Shown: positions 8,265 to 16,150 of the stretch, one piece after another
Layout of the letters: the number at the start of each line of letters is the position of its first letter
Position numbering within the stretch: position 1 is the first letter of the stretch
Assembly (NCBI GenBank): GCA_900757865.1
Contig: CAAEPH010000031.1
Location: 62,001 to 126,000 of the forward strand
From: an uncultured Sutterella sp.
Lineage (GTDB): Bacteria; Pseudomonadota; Gammaproteobacteria; Burkholderiales; Burkholderiaceae_F
Reading direction: 5' to 3'
DNA length: 64,000 nt
Translations under genes and position numbers: made by a program
The notes under the pieces: generated by a model
Databases searched by the model: none
Told to the model about the DNA's origin: nothing
What the model saw: only the letters and a program-made list of their open reading frames with translations

Positions 8265-9218
8265 TCACCCGTTATGACCCAGTCCGGCTGTTTGAAAGAC
8301 AGTTAGGCTTCCATAACGTTGGACTAAAAGGTCAAATTCGCGTTGGTCGTAAAACGACAACGTACCTTGGGTGAACTCTTTGGCAACCTCCACCATAAAT
8401 CGCACAACAGCGTCCACATCGTCAACATGGGTGGCACCCGTTGCACAGCCTGGTACTGAGCTCTCTGTCGTAATGGCCACACCGACCACGGGGGCGGTGG
8501 TGCCAAAGGCAGGTTGTACGATGGAGTTCATGTGATAAAGACCATTACCGTATGGGGTGATGTCTTGATGCGTAATCGGAAACGTGGCTGGCAGTTCACC
8601 GCTTGTTCTCTCTATAACGTTGAGCAAATCCGACGCAACAGGCAAAATCCAACCCTCTTTGATGGTGGGCGATATGGCAAAACCGCGATGATTGATAAGA
8701 CGATTGCCTTTAGTGGTATCCACTGACAAAATGGCATCCATGTCGGGGTTGAGCTCATAGTGGTTTTTGACATACTGACTAACGCACGAACTCATAAAAG
8801 GGACGGGGTCGTGAGGGCGCGTGGGCGCATTCGGACAGATCTGCGTGGCCACCAAGACGTCTCCCATCAAGTCATCACCTCGCACTTTCATCTTAAGCAG
8901 TTTCCCTGCAGCGGCTAATGCAGCGAGCGCGCCGTCTCCGTCAGAGACAAATCCCTTTCGTTGTGGACGAGCACCAATACCGCCCAAACGTCCAATGATG
9001 CCTAAGGTTGGCGCTGTCCCTCCCCTTGTTTTTCCACTTTTGCCCGCTATACGTACTTGAATAAAATCGGTAAAGGAGCCAGGCTGGTCACCAAAAATCC
9101 GTTTAACATGGATGTCACTTTGAGCGAGAAAAGAGCAAAGATACTCAGCCACCGAATTGCCTGAGACATTGCCGTCATCAAGCAAATCCAGCAGGTCTAT
9201 AACGGTCTGAAAACTCAT
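8265..9218 (-). CDS. DUF1177-family protein, first copy
   Basis: 317 aa. It has the same core motifs as its neighbour (GGTAPTLGIIGRLGGIGARPQRKGF, SDGDGALAALAAAGKLL, ATQICPNAPTRPHDPVPFM, DAILSVDTTKGN, ITPYGNGLYHMNSIV, ESSVPGCATGATHVDDVD). The HICPHAPT-type motif reads QICPNAPT here, so one His of the sister protein is replaced. It starts 43 bases after marR on the same strand. DUF1177 genes are known to co-occur with AroM and OPT genes; the function is unknown. Confidence 0.85.
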   Translation of the reverse strand: MSFQTVIDLLDLLDDGNVSGNSVAEYLCSFLAQSDIHVKRIFGDQPGSFTDFIQVRIAGKSGKTRGGTAPTLGIIGRLGGIGARPQRKGFVSDGDGALAALAAAGKLLKMKVRGDDLMGDVLVATQICPNAPTRPHDPVPFMSSCVSQYVKNHYELNPDMDAILSVDTTKGNRLINHRGFAISPTIKEGWILPVASDLLNVIERTSGELPATFPITHQDITPYGNGLYHMNSIVQPAFGTTAPVVGVAITTESSVPGCATGATHVDDVDAVVRFMVEVAKEFTQGTLSFYDQREFDLLVQRYGSLTVFQTAGLGHNG

Positions 9219-9261
9219 ACCCTATCCTCCAATAAACCCTGTTGCACCTTATCCTTAACGC

Positions 9262-9798
9262 TTACTTCAACCCCTCAGGTACCAACGCCCCTTCTTGAGC
9301 ATTGATGAGTTTTTTCAGAAGCCGCGCCAATTCAGCCTTTTCGTCTGCGCTCAACACTTCAATAATCTTTGCCTCACGTTCAGTATGTGCCTTATGCGCC
9401 GCAAGGGTTACCGCTTCGCCCTCTTGGGTGGCTTTCAAAACGGTGCCCCGGCGATCGTTGGGATCAGGTAGCCGGACTAATAAGCCCTTCTTTTCCAAAC
9501 GATCAAGACGACTGGTGAGTCCGCCTGAGGAAATCAGCATCAGCTGTTGGAGGCGTTTCGGGGTGATGTCCAATTGGGGATTTCGCACAATGGCAAAGAG
9601 CACTTCCGCCTCCCCACGGGTGAGTGAAAATCGAGCCAATTCTTCACCGGCAGCGCGTTCGGCGTACGCGGCCATACGCATTAATCGAGTGACCGCTGGA
9701 ACACAATGAAAGTGACATTCTGGGTGACTCGCATCCCATTGTTCTTGGAAGGTATCAATTAAATCGGTAGACGTTTCCAGGGCTTGAAGCTCAGTCAT
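9262..9798 (-). CDS. MarR-family transcriptional regulator
   Basis: 178 aa from the ATG at 9798 (a longer frame from a TTG at 9831 would run through the operator and is not preferred). It has the winged-helix core of MarR: LTRGEAEVLFAIVRNP, LQQLMLISSGGLTSRLDRLEKKGLLVRLPDPNDRRGTVLKATQEG, with the conserved D-x-R-R wing, followed by a dimerisation helix (AELARLLKKLINAQ). It heads the DUF1177/OPT/aroM operon. A perfect palindrome 20 bases upstream of its start makes autoregulation very likely; the ligand is probably a substrate of the operon. Confidence 0.9.
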   Translation of the reverse strand: MTELQALETSTDLIDTFQEQWDASHPECHFHCVPAVTRLMRMAAYAERAAGEELARFSLTRGEAEVLFAIVRNPQLDITPKRLQQLMLISSGGLTSRLDRLEKKGLLVRLPDPNDRRGTVLKATQEGEAVTLAAHKAHTEREAKIIEVLSADEKAELARLLKKLINAQEGALVPEGLK

Positions 9799-9817
9799 GG
9801 AATATCTCGACAGAAAG

Positions 9818-9835
9818 AATCTTGATATCAAGATT
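9818..9835. promoter_or_regulatory. 18-bp perfect palindrome, probable MarR operator
   Basis: AATCTTGATATCAAGATT is fully self-complementary and sits 20 bases upstream of the marR start codon. The length and half-site (ATCTTGAT) match the spacing typical of MarR-family dimers. It would cover the promoter of the whole marR-aroM operon. Confidence 0.75.
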
Positions 9836-10167
9836 GTCTCGTCACCAAGCGAGTCTGTGAATAAGGGATATCGCGTTAAATCAGTGAAATTTCAGATGAT
9901 TTAACCTAAAAGCAATCCATACCCACAATGTCCTTAGGGGTTTGCCCTGTTAGGTGGTACCTTAGAGTGTGTCAAGAGGCGAAAGTTGATCGTTGTCGTG
10001 GGGGTCAAGTGTCGAACGATAGACTGCAGAATCAATGACGAAGTCGTTGACGAACACCAAGCTCTTTTTCGCGAAGCCCCGTCAAAATCGCCCCACCTTG
10101 TGAAAGGTGAGGCGTATTCGAGCTGTATGCAAGGGTTGCGTGAAGGTTGATTCAGCGAACCTTGCCA
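9836..10167. other. Intergenic region between marR and hsdR
   Basis: About 330 bases holding the marR-operon promoter near the palindrome and the end of the hsd transcript (hairpin at 10090-10113). No gene is supported. Confidence 0.45.
10083..10113 (-). terminator. Terminator of the hsd operon
   Basis: On the minus strand GCC-T-CACCTT pairs with AAGGTG-GGGC around a four-base loop (10090-10113; one mismatch in the stem), followed by ATTTTG. It lies 55 bases beyond the hsdR stop codon. Confidence 0.55.
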
Positions 10168-13100
10168 TTATTGCTCCTTGAGTTTCCCGATCCCCAAGTA
10201 GAGGTTAAAGAACGCTTTTAGCCGCTCAAGCACCACTTTGAGTTTGTCGGAGCGCGAATTGTCAAAGAGTCCCAAGGGCGGCAGGATGTTGTCAAGTGCC
10301 ACGCCGGTGGTTGGCATTTCTTCGTCTCGCAAAGCATTAAACATCAAGGTACGGGTTTCTTGAGGTTTGAGCCTTTCCTCGTTAATGATCGTCATCAGCG
10401 CGGTTTCCATGTCTCCGTCAATAAACGTTGACCACTCTTCGTTGACGTTACTGTGCTGAGCGTTGAGCTTCGTTAAGAATCGCTCAATCAGTTCCTTCTT
10501 GGGGCGTAAATCAGGAGACGAATCAATGTAGGAATAGATAACCCCCGTAATGTCTTTATCTTTCAGAAGGTGAAGATTTTTCTGGATCAACTCCAAGATG
10601 TAGTGAATGTTGATCTCGTCCTGACGCACGAGTTCAAGCTCAAAGACCACATCGTCCAAGACACTCTCTTTTTCGGTGTTTTTGAGTTTGCGGTACTTGT
10701 CGTTGAGGTTCAGGTACACACTTTGGTAGTCCTGACGCACACGATCGGGCAAGGGATCTTGCCCTTCGAACTCATCGAAACTCAGCAGAATGTTTCTCAG
10801 GTGAAGGATTTCGCCAAAGAGTCGAATAAAGGCTTTCTCCGCCTCTTCGTCGTTCAAGGGCACACCCAGTGGAAAAGTGGCCAGCAGGCGCTCTATCTTC
10901 TCCGCGTAGCCCTCCACTTTCTCGTTTTTCTCATTCAAATACCCATTGAAATAGTCCTTGAAGGTTTTAAGCACCACCAAGCCATGGGCGTTCTTATTGC
11001 CAAAGAGCGCGAGTGCGTCGTCGAGCGCTTTACTGAGGTTTCTAAAGCAAACGATGTTGCCATGCGTTTTCACCGAATTGAGAATACGGTTCGTGCGCGA
11101 AAACGCTTGAATGAGGCCATGCATCTTGAGGTTTTTATCGACCCATAACGTGTTGAGCGTCGTGGCATCAAACCCCGTTAAGAACATGTTCACCACAATG
11201 AGCATATCAAGCTCACGGTTTTTCATGCGCCGCGAGACGTCTTTGTAGTAGTTCGGGAATTTGTCCGACGACGTATCGTAATTGGTCCCAAACAAGGCGT
11301 TGTAATCAGCAATAGCGCCTTCCAAGAAGTCGCGTGACGACTGATCCAACCCACTTGTATCTTGCGGTTCATCGTCGAGCGTCCCAATGCGGCGCTGAGG
11401 ATCCTCTTCGTTGACGGCAAACGTGAAAATCGTTGCGATCTTAAGGCCCAGTGCGCGCTTTGCCAGTTGCTCTTTAAACGCTTGATAGTAGATTTTTGCG
11501 GCGGGCACGGAAGCTACCGCTAACATGGAATTAAACCCAAAGACGCGCTGCCCATGAAGATCATAGGCGTTATTTCGCATCGTCTTTTGGTTCATGTGAT
11601 CCAAGATATAGGTCACGATGGCATTGATGCGCTTGGGCGAAAGTAACACTTCTTCCGTGTCGATCGCTGGCACCTTCTCGTCATCAATATCCTGCTTGGA
11701 CTTCACCGTCTCGACATAATCCACTTTAAAGGGAAGCACATTGCCGTCGCGGATCGCGTCAATGATGGTATAGGAATGGAGCTTTAACCCAAAAACCTGC
11801 TCCGTGGTGCGCTGAGACGGATCCCCTTGAACCGTGGCGTTCGCGGCAAAGATGGGCGTCCCAGTAAAGCCAAAGAGGTAGTAGGCCTTGAAGTGTTTGA
11901 CGATGAGTTTATGCATGTCGCCAAACTGCGAGCGATGGCATTCGTCAAAAATCATCACCAAGTGCTGCTTAAACGCCGGGTGTGAAGGGTTACGCTTAAC
12001 GAAGTTCGAGAGCTTTTGGATGGTCGTAATGATGATACGACTCATCGGGTCGGAGAGTTTTGCTTCCAGCTCACGCGTAGACGTGCTCGCATTGGCCGCG
12101 CCTTTTTGAAAGCGATCGTACTCGCGTTGCGTCTGATAGTCCAAGTCATTGCGGTCGACCACAAAGAGCACTTTGTCTATGTAGTCAAGCTGCGTCGCTA
12201 ACTGCGCTGTTTTAAAGCTTGTCAGGGTCTTACCTGAGCCCGTCGTGTGCCAGATGTAGCCACCTCCCTTCACCGTGCCGTACCACTTTTGGTTATAGGC
12301 AATGTTGATGCGCTGCAAGATTTGCTCCGTGGCACAAATCTGATAAGGACGCATGACCAAGAGGGACTGCTCTTCGGTGAAGACACAGAACTTGGTAATC
12401 ACGTTCAACAAGGAGTGTCGTGAGAAGAACGTCCGCGTGAAATCTCGAAGATCGCTGATGACTTTGTTGTTAGCGTCCGCCCAGTAGCTGGTAAATTCAA
12501 AACTGTTACTCGTCTTGGCGCTTTTGCCTCGTGAGGGCCCCAGCTCCTTGATATGACGCTCACGAGTCGTATTGGAGTAGTACTTTGTCATCGTTCCGTT
12601 ACTGATCACAAAGATCTGCACGTACTGAAATAGGCCACTCCCTGCCCAGAAACTGTCGCGCTGATAGCGGTCAATCTGATTGAAGGCTTCACGGATATTG
12701 ACGCCTCGACGCTTTAACTCCACGTGAACGAGTGGAAAGCCGTTCACGAGAATCGTGACGTCATAGCGGTTTTGATAGCTTCCCTCTTCTTGAACATACT
12801 GATTGAGCACTTGAAGCTGATTGTTGTGAATCTGCTTCTTGTCAATCAAATAAATGTTGCGTGTAATACCGTCTTCACCCCGAAACGACTGGATATAGTC
12901 CTGCTGAATCTTACGTGTTTTCTCCAGGATCCCTTCGTTCTCGTTGGCTAGCCTTTCGTTGAAAAACTGCTTCCACTCAGTGTCGGTGAATTGATAGTGG
13001 TTGAGCTCTTCAATTTTTTGGCGCAAGTTGGCAATCAGTTCCTTTTCACTCTTCACCACCAGGCGTTGGTAGCCTTGAGATAACAGGTCCTTGATGAACT

Positions 13101-13212
13101 GATTTTCGAGTTCTGCTTCAGACTGGAAACGTTCGACGCCGTCGGTAAGAGGAACATAATCGGCAACAATTGTGGTTTCTGGCGTTGTAGCTATGACGTT
13201 GTACTGTGGCAT
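10168..13212 (-). CDS. hsdR: Type I restriction enzyme, restriction/translocase subunit HsdR
   Basis: 1014 aa, the usual size. The N-terminal nuclease domain has the D...ExK pattern (VTILVNGFPLVHVELKRRG, near residues 150-168). Two RecA-like motor domains follow, with Walker A HTTGSGKTLTS near residue 320, DECH box (MIFDECHRSQFG) near 421, and motif III GFTGTP. Motif V/VI region: VVNMFLTGFDATTLNTLWVDK and QAFSRTNRIL. The C-terminal helical domain binds the methylase core. HsdR cleaves DNA remote from the target after ATP-driven translocation. It is last in the hsdM-hsdS-hsdR operon, 20 bases after hsdS. Confidence 0.95.
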   Translation of the reverse strand: MPQYNVIATTPETTIVADYVPLTDGVERFQSEAELENQFIKDLLSQGYQRLVVKSEKELIANLRQKIEELNHYQFTDTEWKQFFNERLANENEGILEKTRKIQQDYIQSFRGEDGITRNIYLIDKKQIHNNQLQVLNQYVQEEGSYQNRYDVTILVNGFPLVHVELKRRGVNIREAFNQIDRYQRDSFWAGSGLFQYVQIFVISNGTMTKYYSNTTRERHIKELGPSRGKSAKTSNSFEFTSYWADANNKVISDLRDFTRTFFSRHSLLNVITKFCVFTEEQSLLVMRPYQICATEQILQRINIAYNQKWYGTVKGGGYIWHTTGSGKTLTSFKTAQLATQLDYIDKVLFVVDRNDLDYQTQREYDRFQKGAANASTSTRELEAKLSDPMSRIIITTIQKLSNFVKRNPSHPAFKQHLVMIFDECHRSQFGDMHKLIVKHFKAYYLFGFTGTPIFAANATVQGDPSQRTTEQVFGLKLHSYTIIDAIRDGNVLPFKVDYVETVKSKQDIDDEKVPAIDTEEVLLSPKRINAIVTYILDHMNQKTMRNNAYDLHGQRVFGFNSMLAVASVPAAKIYYQAFKEQLAKRALGLKIATIFTFAVNEEDPQRRIGTLDDEPQDTSGLDQSSRDFLEGAIADYNALFGTNYDTSSDKFPNYYKDVSRRMKNRELDMLIVVNMFLTGFDATTLNTLWVDKNLKMHGLIQAFSRTNRILNSVKTHGNIVCFRNLSKALDDALALFGNKNAHGLVVLKTFKDYFNGYLNEKNEKVEGYAEKIERLLATFPLGVPLNDEEAEKAFIRLFGEILHLRNILLSFDEFEGQDPLPDRVRQDYQSVYLNLNDKYRKLKNTEKESVLDDVVFELELVRQDEINIHYILELIQKNLHLLKDKDITGVIYSYIDSSPDLRPKKELIERFLTKLNAQHSNVNEEWSTFIDGDMETALMTIINEERLKPQETRTLMFNALRDEEMPTTGVALDNILPPLGLFDNSRSDKLKVVLERLKAFFNLYLGIGKLKEQ

Positions 13213-13232
13213 TTTTACGCGGATGATTCTGA

Positions 13233-13724
13233 CTACGACTCTGTGGTTTTAAACGTTAGCAGCTTGTCGCGGTAGTACTCATACTGCTTACGCCGTGCTT
13301 CAATTTCAGCTGGAAGACCTTCTGATATGTCATTGATAAGTTTATCAAATCGATCCAATAAGGCAACAATACGTTCTTGTTCTGCTATTGGGGGAACTGG
13401 TATTGTCACTTTATTCAAAATTGCTTGTGTGAGGCTAGGAACTCCTCCAGCATTGTTTAACTTTTCAAGATGTTCCTTCTGTAAACAATAGAACACATAT
13501 TTGGGGATCACCATTGGTCCTATTTGGGTGTAAAAACAAGTATCAACAGTCCAAAAAGGCTCATCTACATAGAATAGATTACCGAGAGACCCCTTTCTTG
13601 GAATTAAAACTGAGGGTAAATCATATGCATATTCATCAACATAAGCAATAACACCCCCCGAACCATAGACTGGAACATGCCCTTTATTAAGATGCTTGTA
13701 ATCTCGTCCATTTTTAATCACCAT
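13233..13724 (-). CDS. hsdS: HsdS specificity subunit, C-terminal half (second TRD), out of frame with the first half
   Basis: The frame is open from the C-tract (13790) down to 13233; the first ATG is at 13724. It encodes the second target-recognition domain (LNKGHVPVYGSGGVIAYVDEY; FWTVDTCFYTQI; LTQAILNKVTIPVPPIAEQERIVALLDRFDKL) and the C-terminal conserved helix ending in KQYEYYRDKLLTF, which mirrors the end of the first half. Upstream of the ATG the frame still reads sensible HsdS sequence (ERSITFELRPLGEL). It is therefore the continuation of the 13781-14359 gene after one extra C. As written, the half could only be made by frameshifting or internal initiation. Confidence 0.9.
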   Translation of the reverse strand: MVIKNGRDYKHLNKGHVPVYGSGGVIAYVDEYAYDLPSVLIPRKGSLGNLFYVDEPFWTVDTCFYTQIGPMVIPKYVFYCLQKEHLEKLNNAGGVPSLTQAILNKVTIPVPPIAEQERIVALLDRFDKLINDISEGLPAEIEARRKQYEYYRDKLLTFKTTES

Positions 13725-13780
13725 TAGTTCACCAAGTGGCCTTAATTCAAATGTGATTGAGCGTTCTAATCTATTCGATA

Positions 13781-14359
13781 TTACGCTTTGGGGGGGGCAA
13801 AGCTCAATAATTGATCTCGGTAAAACTCGTATTGCTTTTTCCGAGCTTCCAGCTCCGCTTCCAGCTCCGCTTCCAAATCATTAAAGACATCAAGAATGCG
13901 AATAATTTCAGTTTGTTTTTCTATGGAAGGAACGGACAATACGTAGGACATGATTTTTTCTTTATCTCCACGAGGCATTTTTGCCCCTTTGGAATTACTA
14001 TTCATAAAGTCAAAAAATCTGTCTGACGATAAAACATAATAAAGATATTTTGGAAGCAATAGTTTTGGATCTTTAGATCTAATGACTAAAACATCCCCAT
14101 TGGTTCCTCCATCTATATTCGAGAACCAAATCTTCTTCAAATAAGGTCTTATATTCCCCACTAAAATATCATCTTTTAAAAATTCTATAACAGAACCTTC
14201 ACTTGGGATATTTCCAGCACTCTTTTTCCCTTTTTTGTTTTGTAAAAGATTCTCAACACTAACATAATTTTCCGATGTTAAATATGACGGTTCTCGACGA
14301 CACTTCACATATTGAGCCACATCACTAAGTTTCAGAATCTCCGAGGCATTAGTTTGCAT
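13781..14359 (-). CDS. hsdS: HsdS specificity subunit, N-terminal half (first TRD plus central helix)
   Basis: 192 aa from the ATG at 14359, three bases after hsdM. It holds the first target-recognition domain (KLSDVAQYVKCRREPSYLT; ILVGNIRPYLKKIWFSNIDGG; SVPSIEKQTEIIRILDVFNDL) and the central coiled spacer with a TAEL-like repeat (LEAELEAELEARKK, residues 162-175), then KQYEFYRDQLLSFAPP and a stop caused by the C8 tract. With nine C, translation continues as FAPPQSVISNRLERS... into the second half, giving a ~375-aa HsdS of normal size. A half-length HsdS can still dimerise in known cases (NgoAV), so this short form may be functional. Confidence 0.92.
   Translation of the reverse strand: MQTNASEILKLSDVAQYVKCRREPSYLTSENYVSVENLLQNKKGKKSAGNIPSEGSVIEFLKDDILVGNIRPYLKKIWFSNIDGGTNGDVLVIRSKDPKLLLPKYLYYVLSSDRFFDFMNSNSKGAKMPRGDKEKIMSYVLSVPSIEKQTEIIRILDVFNDLEAELEAELEARKKQYEFYRDQLLSFAPPKA
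13790..13797 (-). repeat. C8 tract in hsdS, candidate phase-variation switch
   Basis: Eight G on the plus strand. In coding sense TTT GCC CCC CCC AAA GCG TAA stops the protein. Adding one C (or removing two) gives CAA AGC GTA ATA... and an open frame through to 13233. The tract sits exactly between the two halves of HsdS. Confidence 0.9.
13845..13874 (-). repeat. 12-bp tandem repeat in the HsdS spacer (TAEL-like)
   Basis: GCTTCCAGCTCC occurs twice in a row (13845-13856, 13857-13868) plus a half copy (13869-13874), encoding the four-residue unit LEAE. In EcoR124-type HsdS, two versus three copies of a four-residue TAEL repeat change the length of the non-specific spacer in the DNA target. Confidence 0.85.
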
Positions 14360-14361
14360 AA

Positions 14362-15930
14362 TTACATAGCCTCCAATTCAGAAATAATTTTATTAATTGA
14401 TTCACGTAATTTAGATTGGCGAATAACTATTGATTCTATTTTAGCGTTTAGTTCCTGAATATTAACCTCGTCATGAATAATTTCTTTTTCGATATATACA
14501 CTCACAGAGAGGTTGTACTCTTCTTTTGCAATATTTTCTGAAGAAACAAGCTTGGAAAAATGCTCAATGTCTTTTCTGTCCTTATAAGCTGCCAAGATTT
14601 TCTGAATGTTGCCATCTGTCAACTTGTTGTTATTCGTGATCTTGATGAACTCTTCGGAGGCATCGATGAATAGCGTGCTGTTGTCGGTCTTAGATTTTTT
14701 TAAGACCATGATGCAGGTGGCAATACTGGCACCGAAGAAGAGATTGCTTGGGAGCTGAATCACGCAATCAACGAAATTGTTGTCGACCAGGTATTGACGA
14801 ATTTTCTGCTCTTTTCCGCCGCGATACATGATCCCAGGGAAACAAACAATAGCCGCCGTCCCACTGGTGCTTAACCATGAGAGCGAATGCATGATAAAAG
14901 CCATGTCGGCCTTGGAGGACGGAGCTAAGACACCCGCTGGTGCAAAGCGCGGGTCGTTGATTAAGAGAGGATTCTTATCCCCTTCCCACTTAATGCTATA
15001 AGGAGGATTAGAAACAATGACATCAAAGGGTTCATCATCCCAGTGCTTGGGTTTCAGCAATGTATCGCCATGCGCAATGTTGAACTTTTCATAACCGATG
15101 TTATGCAAGAACATGTTGATTCGGCAGAGGTTGTAGGTCGTGAGGTTGATTTCCTGACCGTAGAAGCCTTTGGTGACCTTATCAGCCCCCAGAATCTTTG
15201 CGAACTTAAGCAGCAAGGATCCAGAGCCACACGCCGGGTCATAAACTTTGCTCACCTCGGTTTTGTCGACCACAGCCAGACGTGCGAGTAACTCCGAGAC
15301 CTCTTGAGGCGTGAAGAACTCTCCCCCGCTCTTACCTGCATTGGACGCATACATGCTCATCAAAAATTCGTATGCATCGCCAAATGTGTCGTTCTTGTTG
15401 TCTGCGTAATTGGCATTGCCTAAATCCATCTCAGCAACGCCATTTAAGAGAGCCAGCAAGCGCTTGTTACGATCTTGAACCGTTCCGCCTAATTTGTTGC
15501 TGTTCACATCAAAGTCAGCAAACAAACCGCTGAAGTCATCTTCACTAGCCGTCCCCACCGCCGATTGTTCAATGTGCTTTAGAGCGGCGTCAAGTTTAAC
15601 GTTGAGATCCTCAAGATTAGCGTTTTTGAGTACATTGACAAAGAGCTCAGAGGGTTTAATAAAGAAACCTTTCGTATTAACGATATGGCTTCTACCCATT
15701 TCGCTCTTTTCATCATCCATCGTGCTGTAAGAAAAATTCTCATCCCCAGCCTCATGCTGTGTAGCATTGACGTATTGGGTGAGGTTTTCCGAGATGTAAC
15801 GATAAAACAGGGCACCCAGGACATAGTTCTTGAAGTCCCACCCGTCCACACTGCCACGCAGATCGTTCGCGATATTCCAGATGGCCTTGTGCAACTCAGC
15901 ACGTTCTTGTTCTCGTTTGTTGTCTACCAT
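14362..15930 (-). CDS. hsdM: Type I DNA methyltransferase subunit HsdM
   Basis: 522 aa. N-terminal helical HsdM_N domain (ELHKAIWNIANDLRGSVDGWDFKNYVLGALFYRYI). The SAM-binding motif DPACGSGSLLLKF lies near residue 230 and the N6-adenine motif NPPYS near 306. It is a full-length enzyme that methylates adenine as M2S1 with HsdS and drives HsdR when the site is unmethylated. It is the first gene of the operon, with an 11-bp inverted repeat 27 bases upstream of its start. Confidence 0.95.
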   Translation of the reverse strand: MVDNKREQERAELHKAIWNIANDLRGSVDGWDFKNYVLGALFYRYISENLTQYVNATQHEAGDENFSYSTMDDEKSEMGRSHIVNTKGFFIKPSELFVNVLKNANLEDLNVKLDAALKHIEQSAVGTASEDDFSGLFADFDVNSNKLGGTVQDRNKRLLALLNGVAEMDLGNANYADNKNDTFGDAYEFLMSMYASNAGKSGGEFFTPQEVSELLARLAVVDKTEVSKVYDPACGSGSLLLKFAKILGADKVTKGFYGQEINLTTYNLCRINMFLHNIGYEKFNIAHGDTLLKPKHWDDEPFDVIVSNPPYSIKWEGDKNPLLINDPRFAPAGVLAPSSKADMAFIMHSLSWLSTSGTAAIVCFPGIMYRGGKEQKIRQYLVDNNFVDCVIQLPSNLFFGASIATCIMVLKKSKTDNSTLFIDASEEFIKITNNNKLTDGNIQKILAAYKDRKDIEHFSKLVSSENIAKEEYNLSVSVYIEKEIIHDEVNIQELNAKIESIVIRQSKLRESINKIISELEAM

Positions 15931-15956
15931 GATCGTTTCGTATTAAGTTAAAGCAT

Positions 15957-15983
15957 TGGCACGAAGTTCATCACTTCGTGCCA
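15957..15983. promoter_or_regulatory. Perfect 11-bp inverted repeat upstream of hsdM
   Basis: TGGCACGAAGT - TCATC - ACTTCGTGCCA, located 27 bases before the hsdM start codon. There is no T-run on either side, so it reads better as an operator or 5'-leader hairpin than as a terminator. Confidence 0.6.
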
Positions 15984-16095
15984 GCAAATTACCTTAATTG
16001 TAACGGACAGACAGGAAAACAGGAAAACAGGAATCGAGCCTCTTAGGGATTCCACTTAAACCAAGCACCGTCGGGAATCTTTCCTACACCGCAAG

Positions 16096-16147
16096 GCAGA
16101 AAAAGGGATTGTTCCACAACGAATAGGAACCAATCCCCCATTTCTGC
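16096..16147 (-). terminator. Long hairpin, probable terminator of the upstream minus-strand gene
   Basis: GGGATTGTTCC (16105-16115) pairs with GGAACCAATCCC (16126-16137), with an outer CAGAAA/TTTCTG extension. On the minus strand the stem is followed by CCCTTTTTCTGCC. It starts a few bases after the stop codon at 16151. Confidence 0.6.
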
Positions 16148-16150
16148 GAA

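Noticed and set aside
9799..9831. Longer MarR start at a TTG (9831)
   Set aside because: Would translate through the perfect palindrome and has no ribosome site; the ATG at 9798 gives a normal-length MarR.
10570..11148. 192-codon plus-strand reading frame
   Set aside because: Opposite hsdR, which is intact with all motor motifs.
16011..16033. Short direct repeats of ACAGGAAA
   Set aside because: Three near copies in a purine-rich stretch; probably low complexity, no regulator spacing evident.
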